From an uncultured Bacilli bacterium (lineage in GTDB: Bacteria > Bacillota_I > Bacilli_A > RF39 > UBA660): 64,000 nt of DNA. The notes beneath the pieces are model-generated. The model was given only the letters and a program-made list of their open reading frames with translations. It was not told the DNA's origin and did not search any database. The stretch spans positions 69,261 to 133,260 of the forward strand of contig CAKONZ010000004.1 of the NCBI GenBank assembly GCA_934098525.1, read 5' to 3'. Below, in pieces: positions 44,489 through 54,273 of the stretch (its first letter is position 1; each line of letters begins with the position of its first letter). A program made the position numbers and the translations under genes.

Positions 44489-44782
44489 ATGACAGGTTAT
44501 AATGATGTTTTATTAACAATTTTATTAGTGCTATGTTCTGTTTTAGTAATATTTTTAATAATTGTTTGCATAAAATTGTTATATACTGCGGACAAATTAA
44601 ACATAATATTAACAGATGTAGAAAAGAAATTGAAAAGTGTTAACAGTATATTTGGTGTAATTGATACTGTAACTGACGCATTATCAACAATGAGTGATGC
44701 CGTTATTTCAAAAGTCTTAAGCTTTTTCGAAAAAATTTTCAGAAAGAAAAAAAATAAAGAGGAGGAATTAGAAAATGAGTAA
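44489..44782 (+). CDS. DUF948-like small membrane protein
   Basis: 97 residues with one N-terminal membrane segment (about 8-30). A helical region then carries regularly spaced hydrophobics (LNIILTDVEKKLKSVNSIFG), and the tail is Lys/Glu-rich. This is the DUF948 layout, usually found beside YtxH genes in Firmicutes, as here. It overlaps the next gene by 8 bases. Confidence 0.7.
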   Translation: MTGYNDVLLTILLVLCSVLVIFLIIVCIKLLYTADKLNIILTDVEKKLKSVNSIFGVIDTVTDALSTMSDAVISKVLSFFEKIFRKKKNKEEELENE

Positions 44783-45188
44783 AAAAGGATTAGGGAAATT
44801 ATTAGCAGGTGTAGGAATAGGAGTAGGATTAGGAGTTTTATTCGCACCAAACACAGGAGAGGAAACTAGAAAACAATTAAAAAAGAAATTTGATGAATTA
44901 TTCAAAAAAGTAAAAGAAATAGATGTAAAAGAAGTACAAAAAGATATTGAAACAAAAATAAAAGACATTCAAGAAGAAATCTTAAGCTTAGATAAAGAAA
45001 AAGCTTTAGCAATTGCAAAAGCAAAATCAGAAGACATAAAAAATAAAATTGAAGATTTAGCAAAACTAGCAAAAGATAAAGCTACCCCAGTAGTAGAAGA
45101 TGCAATTGAAGAATTAAGAAAAACTGCAATCAAAGCTACTAAAGAAGTATTAAAAAAATTAGAATCTGATAAAAAAAATAATAAATAA
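44775..45188 (+). CDS. YtxH domain protein
   Basis: 137 residues. The N-terminal Gly-rich membrane segment LGKLLAGVGIGVGLGVLFAPNTGEETRK is the YtxH signature. A long amphipathic helical, Lys/Glu-rich region follows, predicted coiled coil. The family is linked to general stress and membrane association, but its function is unclear. GGAGG precedes the ATG inside the end of the previous gene. Confidence 0.9.
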   Translation: MSKKGLGKLLAGVGIGVGLGVLFAPNTGEETRKQLKKKFDELFKKVKEIDVKEVQKDIETKIKDIQEEILSLDKEKALAIAKAKSEDIKNKIEDLAKLAKDKATPVVEDAIEELRKTAIKATKEVLKKLESDKKNNK

Positions 45189-45205
45189 TTGAATTAGATT
45201 TTAGA

Positions 45206-45244
45206 ATATGATACTATTAAAAAGGTATAGTATCATATTTTTTT
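45206..45244 (+). terminator. Terminator of the lipoprotein-YtxH operon
   Basis: A 12-bp stem ATATGATACTAT / ATAGTATCATAT with T7. Confidence 0.88.
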
Positions 45245-45263
45245 ATGGAAAGAAGGAGTAAAA

Positions 45264-46484
45264 ATGAAAAAGAAAACTAGCAAAAAAATAAGTAAAAATT
45301 TATCTTTAGCAGTAAAAATTTTATTCATATTATTAATTATTGAATCAATTATTTTAGTAGTAAAAATAATAAAAAATAACAATGAATCAGTACACTATAC
45401 TATTACAAATGATTTAGTAACAAGTGGAAAAGAATATATAGCAGTAGGAATGTCTGATTTTAAAAATAGTAAACTAAATAAATATAAAAAACCAGGATAT
45501 ATAAAACCAACAATATGGAAATTAAATAGTAAAAAACAACCAATTATAGAAGAAAAACTTGATATTGGATATAATGGTTATTACAACAGTATTATTAAAA
45601 CTAATGATGGATATATAGCAGTAGGAGCTATAGAAATGAGTAAAAAACAACATGAGGAAAAATCAAGTGAAGCTATAATTGTAAAATATGATAGAAACCT
45701 AAATGTTAAATGGAGAAAGAATTTAAGTATTTTAGATGTAAACGAATTTATATCAGTAAAAAAAGATAGTAACAATAATTACATAGTAGTAGGTAAGAGT
45801 TTATATGCAGATGGTTATATAGGAAATCATGAAACAGGAGGAGCTATTCTTCTAAGATACGATAAAGATGGTAATGAAACTTTAAGAGTAAACTATGGTG
45901 GTCCACAAAAAGGACAATTTAATAATTTAATAATAGAACAAGATGGTTATGTAGTAGTGGGAGTATATTCTACAAATACAGGTGTAATAAAAAAATATGA
46001 TAAAGACGGTAATGAAATGTGGCATTCATACTATGGATTAACAGATTCTAAAGGTATTACTTCAATTACAAAAGATGAAGATAAGTACTATGTAACAGCT
46101 ACAAAGTTAGAATCAAAAGAAAATAAAAAATATGAAGCATCAATAATATCATATGATTTAAATGGAAATAGAATAGATGAGATCACATATAAAAAAGAAG
46201 AAGTAACAAGATTTGAAGATATAAAAGTTGTGAATAATCAAATTATTGCAGTAGGAATAACAGTAACAGATGTAAAAAATAATCCTAAAAACTCAGGTAT
46301 AATTGTTACATATGATAAAGATTTAAATTATATAAAAGAAGATATTACTAAAGGAGAAAACAACGTAACATTCAACAAAATATATAAAGATTTTGTAATA
46401 GGTAATACAAACTCAAAATTAAAAGAATATAAAACAAACAACCACGATTACTTAACAATATATAAAGACATAAAAAAAGATTGA
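45264..46484 (+). CDS. Membrane-anchored beta-propeller-like protein
   Basis: 406 residues with one N-terminal membrane segment (about 15-33). Repeated blades of about 50 residues follow, with the pattern DGYIAVGA, IIVKYDRNLNVKWRK, NNYIVVGKS, ILLRYDKDGNETLRVNYGG, DGYVVVGVY, IKKYDKDGNEMWHSYYG. These are delta-60/SBBP-type or PQQ-like propeller repeats. It is an extracellular protein of unknown role. It stands alone between terminators. Confidence 0.72.
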   Translation: MKKKTSKKISKNLSLAVKILFILLIIESIILVVKIIKNNNESVHYTITNDLVTSGKEYIAVGMSDFKNSKLNKYKKPGYIKPTIWKLNSKKQPIIEEKLDIGYNGYYNSIIKTNDGYIAVGAIEMSKKQHEEKSSEAIIVKYDRNLNVKWRKNLSILDVNEFISVKKDSNNNYIVVGKSLYADGYIGNHETGGAILLRYDKDGNETLRVNYGGPQKGQFNNLIIEQDGYVVVGVYSTNTGVIKKYDKDGNEMWHSYYGLTDSKGITSITKDEDKYYVTATKLESKENKKYEASIISYDLNGNRIDEITYKKEEVTRFEDIKVVNNQIIAVGITVTDVKNNPKNSGIIVTYDKDLNYIKEDITKGENNVTFNKIYKDFVIGNTNSKLKEYKTNNHDYLTIYKDIKKD

Positions 46485-46500
46485 TTCATCAATCTTTTTT
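46473..46500. terminator. Bidirectional terminator
   Basis: AAAAAAGATTGAT-tc-ATCAATCTTTTTT lies between the propeller gene and the convergent RNase J gene. Confidence 0.85.
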
Positions 46501-48162
46501 AATATTAAGTAAAATTGGTAAAACAATAGGCTTTCTACCAGTAGATTCTTTTATAAAGCTAGATATATCTTTAGATAAATCTAATTTAATCGTAGAATAA
46601 TTAATATCTTTATCTTTTAATTTCTTAGTAATAATAGTATTAGCTAAGTTTTCAATCTTATTAATCAATTCTTCATTTTCATTAATTAAAATAAAGCCTC
46701 TTGTTGTAACCATTGGTCTAGCAAGTAATTTTCTACTTTCCATATTTACATTAACAATAATAACTAAAATACCATCATTAGCCATTATCTTTCTATCATT
46801 AAGTACAGCTCCAGAAACTCCTCCGATTCTATTACCATCAACATAAGTTTCATTAACTTCAATAGAACCAATATTTTTAACAGTACCATGATCCATCTCT
46901 AAGACATCACCATTATCTAAAACAAAAGTATTTTCCTTTTCTATATCACATAAAACAGCAATCTCAGCATGTCTTTTTAACATTCTATACTCACCATGTA
47001 TAGGCATAATATACTTTGGTCTTATCAAACGTATCATAAGTTTTAATTCTTCTGTCATACCATGACCTGAAGCATGAATATCACTATCATTATAAGTAGT
47101 ATAAACTTTTACACCATTTAAATATAACTTATTAATAGTTCTAGCAATAGCATTAGCGTTACCAGGAATAGCAGAAGAAGAAAAGATAACTATATCATCT
47201 GGTCTAAGTGAAATTTGTTTATGAACTCCATCAGCAATTCTTGATAAAGCTGCTAATGGTTCACCTTGAGTACCAGTACATAATAAAGCAATTTCTCCTG
47301 GTTTCATAGTATTAGCAACTTCAGGAGTAACAAACATTCCCTTAGCGTCAATATATCCACCTTCCATAGAAATATTAATATTATTTTCCATACTTCTACC
47401 AAAGATACATATCTTTCTATTAAACTTTTTACATGTCTCGATAATATGTTTTAATCTATAAATATTTGAAGCAAAAGTAGCAATAATTAATCTACTACTT
47501 TGATGCTTATTAAATACTTCATTTAAAGCTTCATCAACTTTAGATTCTGATAAAGAAAATCCTTCATCTAAAACATTAGTACTTTCACTAAGTAGTAAAG
47601 TAACACCTTCTTTTCCAATATCACTAATTCTAGCAAAATCTGTTACAGGTCCAATTGGAGTTAAATCAAATTTAAAATCCCCTGTCTCAACAATATTTCC
47701 ATCAGGTGTTTTAATATAAATACCATGAGAATCTGGAACAGAGTGAGTAGTTCTAAAAAATGAAATTTCAAAATACTTATATTTTAATTTATCATCACTT
47801 TTATAAGGTTTTAATCCTTTATATTGAATATTTCTTTCCTCTAATTTTTTCTTAATTAAAGCATATGCCTGATTAGGGGCAAAAATAGTAGGTATATTAA
47901 CATATTGTAACAAAAAAGGTATAGCGCCAATATGATCTTCATGACCATGAGTAATAACAAGTGTTTTAATCTTACTTTCATTTTCCTTTAAAAATTGAAA
48001 ATCCGGTAAAACATAATCAATACCTCTAAGTTCTTCTTCTGGAAAAATAACACCAGCATCAATGATAACAATTTCATCATTATGCATAACACAATACATG
48101 TTTTTTCCTACTTCTCCTAAACCACCTAATGCTAAGACATAAGTCTTATCTGGTTTAAACAT
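46489..48162 (-). CDS. rnj: Ribonuclease J
   Basis: About 557 residues. The metallo-beta-lactamase/beta-CASP core begins YVLALGGLGEVGKNMY, has the metal motif VITHGHEDHIGAIPF, the GDFKFD motif and the beta-CASP motifs (SEST region LLSESTNVLDEG, GTQGEPLAALSRIA, HASGHG, IMPIHGEYR). It is the 5'-3' exonuclease/endonuclease central to RNA decay in Firmicutes. AAAGGAG precedes the ATG at 48162. J1 and J2 cannot be told apart here. Confidence 0.95.
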   Translation of the reverse strand: MFKPDKTYVLALGGLGEVGKNMYCVMHNDEIVIIDAGVIFPEEELRGIDYVLPDFQFLKENESKIKTLVITHGHEDHIGAIPFLLQYVNIPTIFAPNQAYALIKKKLEERNIQYKGLKPYKSDDKLKYKYFEISFFRTTHSVPDSHGIYIKTPDGNIVETGDFKFDLTPIGPVTDFARISDIGKEGVTLLLSESTNVLDEGFSLSESKVDEALNEVFNKHQSSRLIIATFASNIYRLKHIIETCKKFNRKICIFGRSMENNINISMEGGYIDAKGMFVTPEVANTMKPGEIALLCTGTQGEPLAALSRIADGVHKQISLRPDDIVIFSSSAIPGNANAIARTINKLYLNGVKVYTTYNDSDIHASGHGMTEELKLMIRLIRPKYIMPIHGEYRMLKRHAEIAVLCDIEKENTFVLDNGDVLEMDHGTVKNIGSIEVNETYVDGNRIGGVSGAVLNDRKIMANDGILVIIVNVNMESRKLLARPMVTTRGFILINENEELINKIENLANTIITKKLKDKDINYSTIKLDLSKDISSFIKESTGRKPIVLPILLNIKKD

Positions 48163-48255
48163 TTTAATATCTCCTTTCAAATAAAATTTATAAAAGAATC
48201 AACCTTAAAAAATTATACTACAAAAAATATAATTTGTCCATAAACAAAAAAAGAT

Positions 48256-48405
48256 TTATAATTTAATCTTTTTTTTCTTATAAATAATTGCAATAAATAA
48301 AATAATAAGAAAGCCAATTATAATCAATGCCATACCATCTTTATTTTGTTCATTAATAACAGCCTTTGTATCATCATCATATCTATTATCTAATAAATAA
48401 AACAT
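48256..48405 (-). CDS. Small single-span membrane protein, 49 residues
   Basis: MFYLLDNRYDDDTKAVINEQ leads to one membrane helix (MALIIIGFLIILFIAIIY) and a basic tail KKKKIKL, giving an outside-in or inside-anchored micro-protein. GGAG lies 6 bases before the ATG, and the 256-base gap between RNase J and the transglutaminase-like gene is otherwise empty. A T-rich stretch follows the stop. No family was recognised. Confidence 0.55.
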   Translation of the reverse strand: MFYLLDNRYDDDTKAVINEQNKDGMALIIIGFLIILFIAIIYKKKKIKL

Positions 48406-48436
48406 ATATACTCCTATAATAAAGTATATTATTATT

Positions 48437-49216
48437 CTAATATCTTATTCTAGATCTATTCGTTTTTTTAACAAATTTCTTTTGTAAATCATCCAAAACA
48501 AACATATCATTAGTCATAAGAAAATAAATACTTCCATTAATTTGTTTTGAATTACTATTAATAATTTGATCTGCTAAAATAGTATATAATTCTTTATTAT
48601 CATCAGAAATAAATCTACTATTTACCTCGTTAAAAAACTTATCAGTTTCTTTAACTCTACCATTCATTTTAGCATAATACTTAGTAAAAACATTATCCAT
48701 AAAAAATAATTTATTATTACCATATAAAATAGAAGAATTATTGTAAATATTAACAAAACCATTTAAAAACATACCATTACTTGGATCATATGAAAACTTA
48801 CCATCTTCAGAAACAATACCAACCATTACATGAGAAGCATCACTATTTTTTTTATAACTACCAACAACTGTACAAGCATTATATCCCATAGCATTTAAAA
48901 CATCACATAAAAAACCTGCTTTATTTCTACAAACACCCATACCAGCTGCCACAACAGAACCAGCAACAATTGGATCCAAAACGTTATTTTCTTTACTTAT
49001 AACATCATCAAATTTCCTTATGCAAGACAACTTTCCAATATTTAATAACTTATAAAATACACTACAAACAATCGCTGGATCAGTAATATCAAGTAACAAA
49101 AACATAGTAGCAAGTTTATCAACATATATATTATAAAGTCTTTGTAAATCTTTAAACTCTTTACTTCTTCTATCAAATTTCAAAGAAAGTAAAGTCAAAT
49201 AATATTTCAAATTCAT
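48437..49216 (-). CDS. Transglutaminase-like (papain-fold) protein
   Basis: 259 residues. The central part shows the Cys-His-Asp pattern of bacterial transglutaminase-like enzymes: Cys in GMGVCRNKAGFLCDVLNAMGY, His in DASHVMVGIVSEDGKF, and Asp in SYDPSNGMF. The N- and C-terminal parts are helical. No signal peptide is present. Its reaction (protease, amidase or cross-linking) cannot be told from sequence. GGGGG lies before the ATG. Confidence 0.78.
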   Translation of the reverse strand: MNLKYYLTLLSLKFDRRSKEFKDLQRLYNIYVDKLATMFLLLDITDPAIVCSVFYKLLNIGKLSCIRKFDDVISKENNVLDPIVAGSVVAAGMGVCRNKAGFLCDVLNAMGYNACTVVGSYKKNSDASHVMVGIVSEDGKFSYDPSNGMFLNGFVNIYNNSSILYGNNKLFFMDNVFTKYYAKMNGRVKETDKFFNEVNSRFISDDNKELYTILADQIINSNSKQINGSIYFLMTNDMFVLDDLQKKFVKKTNRSRIRY

Positions 49217-49266
49217 GATAACCCCCTAAGAAAGTGAACATATTATATCACAATTAATAAAAAAAA

Positions 49267-49752
49267 TCAATTTTTGCTAATTACTAACAAAAAAGCAATA
49301 ATTGATTTAAAAAACCCTAAAGTAAAAATATTAATTATAGTAAATAAAACAGCATTAGAAGACAACTTCTCATAAACACCATGATAAATTAAAATATCCA
49401 AAACATACTTAATAATTAATAATATAAAAATAAAGAAATATAAATATACAACATAATCTGAAATAAATAAACTAAGTACAAATAAAATAAGAATTATAAT
49501 ACTAACTATAAATAAAGCTATAGATTCTTTTTTCTTATTAGAAAACTTACCCATTATTAACTTATTATAAAACATAATCCAAGAAGTAATAGGGTATTTA
49601 TAACCATTATTTTTAGAAATCTTATATAAAAATATAGACTCAAATAAATAATTAACTAAAACATAAAAAATACTTATAACTATAAAAACAACATTCAACA
49701 AATAAATAGAAACTAAAGCTCCAATTAATACTAATACACTTAAAGCACCCAT
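49267..49752 (-). CDS. Four-span membrane protein (DUF5684-like), unknown
   Basis: 161 residues, with membrane segments at about 5-40, 75-95, 99-118 and 135-157. A short polar loop contains YKYPITSWIMFYNKLI, reminiscent of small bacterial proteins near signal peptidases. GAGGTGAT precedes the ATG. It is divergent from the AbrB-ABC operon. Confidence 0.55.
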   Translation of the reverse strand: MGALSVLVLIGALVSIYLLNVVFIVISIFYVLVNYLFESIFLYKISKNNGYKYPITSWIMFYNKLIMGKFSNKKKESIALFIVSIIILILFVLSLFISDYVVYLYFFIFILLIIKYVLDILIYHGVYEKLSSNAVLFTIINIFTLGFFKSIIAFLLVISKN

Positions 49753-49862
49753 AAAATCACCTCATTAGAAGTATATCACTTATAATAAAAATAATAAATA
49801 GTATTGAAAAAATAATAGAACAAAAGTATAATTAGTATGAAAAGTATAACCAAGGAGAAATT

Positions 49863-50063
49863 ATGGATAAAAATAAATTTGTAGGAATAAGTAGAGTAGG
49901 AGAAAAAGGTCAAATTGTAATTCCTAAAGAAGTAAGAGATATGTTTGATATAAAAAAAGGAGACTCATTTATAGTTTTATGTGATAAAAAGAAAGGAATA
50001 GCACTTGTAAAATCAGAAGTGATCGAAGATAATTTTGATAATCTATATAAGGAGAATAACTAA
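49863..50063 (+). CDS. AbrB/SpoVT-type transcription regulator
   Basis: 66 residues with the swapped-hairpin DNA-binding motif GISRVGEKGQIVIPKEVRDMFDIKKGDSFIV, typical of AbrB-family regulators placed before ABC exporters. AAGGAG precedes the ATG. The ABC ATPase gene starts one base after its stop, so this is its likely local regulator. Confidence 0.92.
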   Translation: MDKNKFVGISRVGEKGQIVIPKEVRDMFDIKKGDSFIVLCDKKKGIALVKSEVIEDNFDNLYKENN

Positions 50064-50064
50064 T

Positions 50065-50784
50065 ATGAATGCTATTGAAATAACCAATTTAACCAAAAAA
50101 TATAAAAATATAACAGCAGTAAATAATGTAACATTAAATATCGAAGAAAATAAACTTATTTCAATTTTAGGTACCAATGGTGCTGGTAAAACAACCATTA
50201 TAAAAATACTATCAACATTAATAGAAAAAACCTCAGGTAATATAAAAGTATTTAATATGGATATAGAAAAAGACAAAATGAAAATTAAAGAAATAATAAA
50301 TATATCCCCACAAGAAACTGCCATAGCGCAAAACTTAACAGTAATAGAAAACTTATACTTTATGGCAGGAATATATCAAATAAAAAATAAAGAAGAAAAA
50401 ATCAATCAATTAATAAAAACATTCAACTTAAAAGAAATCTTAAAACAAAAAGCAAGTACTTTGTCAGGAGGATGGCAAAGAAAATTATCAATTGCTCTAG
50501 CTTTAATAAATAATCCTAAAATACTATTTCTAGATGAACCAACTCTAGGATTAGATGTAATTGCCAGGAAAGAATTATGGAATATAATAGAAAATTTAAA
50601 AAAAGAAAAAACCATAATCTTAACAACTCATTATATGGAAGAATCCTACAGACTATCAGATAAAATAGCAATTATGAACAAAGGTAAACTTTTAGAAGTA
50701 GATAAACCATCTAAAATAATAGAAAAAACAAAAACAAATAATTTTGAAGATGCCTTCTTAAAAGTAATAGAAAAAGGAGAATAA
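50065..50784 (+). CDS. ABC transporter ATP-binding protein (drug/antibiotic exporter type)
   Basis: About 239 residues: Walker A GTNGAGKTTI, signature LSGGWQRKLSIA, Walker B ILFLDEPTLGLD, H-loop TTHYMEES. It is of the CcmA/DrrA class that pairs with ABC-2 permeases. AAGGAG lies before the ATG at 50065. It forms an operon with the permease one base downstream. Confidence 0.95.
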   Translation: MNAIEITNLTKKYKNITAVNNVTLNIEENKLISILGTNGAGKTTIIKILSTLIEKTSGNIKVFNMDIEKDKMKIKEIINISPQETAIAQNLTVIENLYFMAGIYQIKNKEEKINQLIKTFNLKEILKQKASTLSGGWQRKLSIALALINNPKILFLDEPTLGLDVIARKELWNIIENLKKEKTIILTTHYMEESYRLSDKIAIMNKGKLLEVDKPSKIIEKTKTNNFEDAFLKVIEKGE

Positions 50785-50785
50785 A

Positions 50786-51517
50786 ATGAGAACAATAACA
50801 TTTGCTAAAAGAAATCTAAAAGAAATAATAAGAGATCCTCTAAGTATAATATTCATAAGTCTATTACCATTATTTTTACTATTTATATTTCAACAATTTA
50901 ACATTCCGAGTGATTCCTACAAATTAGAAAACTTTACTCCTGGAATAATAATATTTAGTTTATCATTTATAACTATGTTTACATCCTTACTAGTATCAAA
51001 AGATAGAACAACATCACTATTAATAAGATTAAAGGTAAGTCCGATGAGACCAACTGAATACATAATAGGATATACCTTATCAATAATACCAATTATAATC
51101 TGCCAAGATATTTTATTAATACTTTCAGCGTGTTTACTAGGACTAAAATTCACAGGCTTCTTACTCCTAGCAATTCCTGTATCAATTATAATATCATTAT
51201 TTTTTATAAACTGTGGAATATTAATAGGAACACTATTTAGTGAAAAAGCTTCATCTGGTATATCAAGTATAATAATACAACTATTATGTTTTACAAGTGA
51301 ACTATACTTTCCAAAAGAAGTATTAGGTAAAACCTTTGCCACAATATGCAAGTATCTTCCATTTTATAATGCCTTAAATATAATAAAAAGAATAATGAAT
51401 AATAATCCTCTAAATCTAAAAGAAATAATTATATACTTAATATATACTATTATAAGTATAATTATAGTAATAATAATCTTTAATAAAGAAAATAAAAAAA
51501 GAGGTAAACATGAATAA
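50786..51517 (+). CDS. ABC-2 type transporter permease
   Basis: 243 residues with six membrane helices. The family features are NLKEIIRDPLSIIFISLLPLF at the N-terminus and a central block RLKVSPMRPTEYIIGYTLS. It is the export channel for the preceding ATPase; the substrate is unknown. It overlaps the HAD gene by 8 bases. Confidence 0.9.
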   Translation: MRTITFAKRNLKEIIRDPLSIIFISLLPLFLLFIFQQFNIPSDSYKLENFTPGIIIFSLSFITMFTSLLVSKDRTTSLLIRLKVSPMRPTEYIIGYTLSIIPIIICQDILLILSACLLGLKFTGFLLLAIPVSIIISLFFINCGILIGTLFSEKASSGISSIIIQLLCFTSELYFPKEVLGKTFATICKYLPFYNALNIIKRIMNNNPLNLKEIIIYLIYTIISIIIVIIIFNKENKKRGKHE

Positions 51518-52199
51518 AATACTAATAAGTGATTATGATAATACATTTTATATAAATGATAAAGATATAGAAGTAAACAAACAATACTTAAAAGAATACT
51601 TAAAAAATAAAAATAAGTTTATCATAGCAACTGGTAGAAGTTTTGATGATTTAATAAAAGAACAAGAAAAATATAATTTTTCCTACAATTACGCTATATT
51701 AAATCATGGTGCAACAATAATAGATAATAATAAAAATATAATAGAAAATATTAATATAGAAAAATCTATTCTAAAAAAATTAAAAGAAACACTTAGACTT
51801 AAAGAAAGTGAAAAATACTTTTGCTGTAATAAAAAAGAAAGTAGATTACCATTTAATAATAATATAAGTAAAATTAATATAAAATATAAAGATAAACAAA
51901 CAATAAAAAAAGTAATAAAAGAACTAAATGAAAACTATAAAAACTATATAAATGTATATTATATTTCAACCAATTGTATAGAAATAATATCAAACAAAGC
52001 AAGTAAAATTAATGCTATAAAAAAATTAACAACAGAAGATAATAAAGAAAATATCTATACAATCGGAGACTCATATAGTGATATTGAAATGATAAAAGAA
52101 TACAATGGATATCGTATGTCTAATTGTATTGAAGAACTAAAAGAAATAACAAATAATCATGTAGATAGTGTCTCAGAACTTATAAAAATACTTAATTAA
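51510..52199 (+). CDS. HAD-superfamily (Cof/IIB) phosphatase
   Basis: 229 residues: motif I SDYDNTFY, motif II ATGRSFDDL, a IIB-type cap, motif III Lys in KASKINAIKKL and motif IV TIGDSYSDIEMI. It is a sugar- or nucleotide-phosphate phosphatase; the substrate cannot be inferred. It is co-transcribed with the ABC genes. Confidence 0.88.
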   Translation: MNKILISDYDNTFYINDKDIEVNKQYLKEYLKNKNKFIIATGRSFDDLIKEQEKYNFSYNYAILNHGATIIDNNKNIIENINIEKSILKKLKETLRLKESEKYFCCNKKESRLPFNNNISKINIKYKDKQTIKKVIKELNENYKNYINVYYISTNCIEIISNKASKINAIKKLTTEDNKENIYTIGDSYSDIEMIKEYNGYRMSNCIEELKEITNNHVDSVSELIKILN

Positions 52200-52223
52200 A
52201 AAAGAACCACTTGGTTCTTTTTT
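52198..52223. terminator. Bidirectional terminator
   Basis: AAAAAAGAACCA-ct-TGGTTCTTTTTT lies between converging genes. Confidence 0.85.
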
Positions 52224-53314
52224 TACTTATATTCATTTTTTATAAACTTAACCAAATCAAAGGCTGAACAATCATTTATATATTTCTTTTGATTATTAAT
52301 AATACTATTTTGTAAATTTTCATCATCTAATAACAAATTAACATTCTTAAGAATATCATCTTTATTATTACAAATAATATTCATACCTCTCTCATTAAAA
52401 AACTTAGTATTATAAGTTTCAATACCAGGTATAGGAAAAATATGTAATAAAGGTTTTCTTAAAGAAGCAATCTCAGTAGAAGATAAACCACCTGGTTTAG
52501 ATAAAACAATATCACTAGAATAAATCAAATCATTTATATTATTAACAAATCCTAGTATTACTAAATTATCATTACTTATTTTCATTAAATCATCATAAAG
52601 TTCCTTATTAGAACCACAAACCACAACAACCTTAGTATCCTTTATTTGTAACAAATCATTAAGTATACCACCAATATTACCAAATCCCATACTACCAAGC
52701 ATAACCAATATAACTTTTTCATTCTTAATACCTAATTTTTCTTTTATATTCTTAGCATTTTTAATAAAATTAGAAGAAACAGGTATACCAGTAGATAACA
52801 ATTTATTATTATCAATACCTCTTTTATTAAAACTTTCCTCTAATCCCTTTTGAATAATAAAATAATCAGGAATAGCTTCTTCAATAAAAGGACAAGGTTC
52901 ATAATCAGTTGCAACAAATAAAAAATTAACTCTCTTTATCTTTTCATCATTATTTATATTAGTAAGACACAATGCTGGAAATAAATGAGTAGTAATAACT
53001 AAATCAAAATCATTATCTTTAATATAATCATATAATTTTTTCTTATGAATCTTATTTATTAAATATACAGGACTTTTAATCTTAGTTCTACTATATAATT
53101 CTCCCATCTTATAAATATTCTTAAAAATCTTTCCATCTTTTCCTAAAGACTTTAAATATATTTTAGAAGATAAATCTTTAGCCTTTTCATTAACAATATC
53201 AAAAAAATCCATAAAACAACAACTTATATTATTACTTTTAAGCTCTTCTTCAATATATCTTCCACAAGAATTATGACCCCCTCCAGTAGAACACGATAAT
53301 ATTAAAACTTTCAT
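52223..53314 (-). CDS. Diacylglycerol glycosyltransferase-like GT28 enzyme (MGDG synthase/UgtP type)
   Basis: 363 residues, GT-B fold. N-terminal VLILSCSTGGGHNSCGRYIEEEL is the MGDG-synthase-type start (TGGGH). The C-terminal GT28 part has VILVMLGSMGFGNIGG, then SKPGGLSSTEIASLRKPLLH and PIPGIETYN. It probably glycosylates diacylglycerol for membrane glycolipid or lipoteichoic acid anchor. It overlaps the acyltransferase gene by 4 bases, which supports a lipid role. Confidence 0.88.
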   Translation of the reverse strand: MKVLILSCSTGGGHNSCGRYIEEELKSNNISCCFMDFFDIVNEKAKDLSSKIYLKSLGKDGKIFKNIYKMGELYSRTKIKSPVYLINKIHKKKLYDYIKDNDFDLVITTHLFPALCLTNINNDEKIKRVNFLFVATDYEPCPFIEEAIPDYFIIQKGLEESFNKRGIDNNKLLSTGIPVSSNFIKNAKNIKEKLGIKNEKVILVMLGSMGFGNIGGILNDLLQIKDTKVVVVCGSNKELYDDLMKISNDNLVILGFVNNINDLIYSSDIVLSKPGGLSSTEIASLRKPLLHIFPIPGIETYNTKFFNERGMNIICNNKDDILKNVNLLLDDENLQNSIINNQKKYINDCSAFDLVKFIKNEYK

Positions 53315-54039
53315 AATACCTCCTTCATAGCTTTATAAGTTCTATTTCTTAAATCCTCAATTCTATCATAATAATTTAACTCTTTATTAGGATACAAAGG
53401 ATCTAAAATAACAGCACTTATATTCTTTTTTCTAAATAGCCTTACCAAACCCTTACTTTCCTCAAAAACAAATCTAATAGGTTGAACAAAACTATCAGCA
53501 TCAACTGCCATCTTAAAAGCTCCATATTTAAACTCTCTAATACCAGTATAATATGGCCACATAGAACCTTCTGGATACATATGAACATGTTCATTACTTT
53601 TTAAAGCCATATTAACTTCACAAAAAAACTCTTTCTTTTTATCCTTATCACTTGGTATAGGAAAAGCCCCTAAAATTCTTATTAAATGTTTTATAAAAGG
53701 TATCTTAAAATTTCTCTCAATAGTAGGGTAATAAACATTATATGGAAAATAAATAAGACCAATCATAGTACAATCCATAGGGTGAATATGATTACTTATA
53801 GAAACAACTCCCATCTTAGAAACAATTTTATCTTTATTAACAATCTTATATCCAAACAACACTTTATTTAAAAAAACTAGAATAGGACGAATAATAAATA
53901 AAACAATCTTAGAAACAAACTTAAATAAAAAATCATTTTTTATATACTTATATTCATCATCAATTTCAAAATCTAATGGTTCCCACATATGAAATACATG
54001 TTCATCACTAGCTAAATTATCATAATCATACTTCTTCAT
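53311..54039 (-). CDS. plsC: 1-acyl-glycerol-3-phosphate acyltransferase family protein (PlsC-like)
   Basis: About 242 residues: membrane-proximal N-terminus (about 35-58), catalytic motif NHIHPMDC (H-x4-D), IERNFKIPFIKH, the substrate motif MYPEGSMWPYYTG and a later IRFVFEE. It acylates lysophosphatidate or a related acceptor. I chose the ATG at 54039 (MKKYDYDN), because the GGTGATAG site precedes it; an upstream GTG/ATG region is not supported. It is in one operon with the glycosyltransferase. From 54040 to 54273 there is no gene, only the AT-rich divergent promoter region. Confidence 0.88.
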   Translation of the reverse strand: MKKYDYDNLASDEHVFHMWEPLDFEIDDEYKYIKNDFLFKFVSKIVLFIIRPILVFLNKVLFGYKIVNKDKIVSKMGVVSISNHIHPMDCTMIGLIYFPYNVYYPTIERNFKIPFIKHLIRILGAFPIPSDKDKKKEFFCEVNMALKSNEHVHMYPEGSMWPYYTGIREFKYGAFKMAVDADSFVQPIRFVFEESKGLVRLFRKKNISAVILDPLYPNKELNYYDRIEDLRNRTYKAMKEVL

Positions 54040-54273
54040 ACTATCACCGACAATGAAAATTATAACATACAAATAATTAAAATCAAAACCAAAAAACCAA
54101 TAATAAACAAAACAACAAAAAATGTCTAAAAAAGCTATTTAGTATCCTTAATTATGCTCATATAATACCACAAAATCCCCATTTTTTCAAGACTTGTAAA
54201 ATAAACTATTACTTTTCTAGTGTTTTTTTAAATCATATGTTATAATAAAACTCAAATTTAAGGGGGATTCTAT

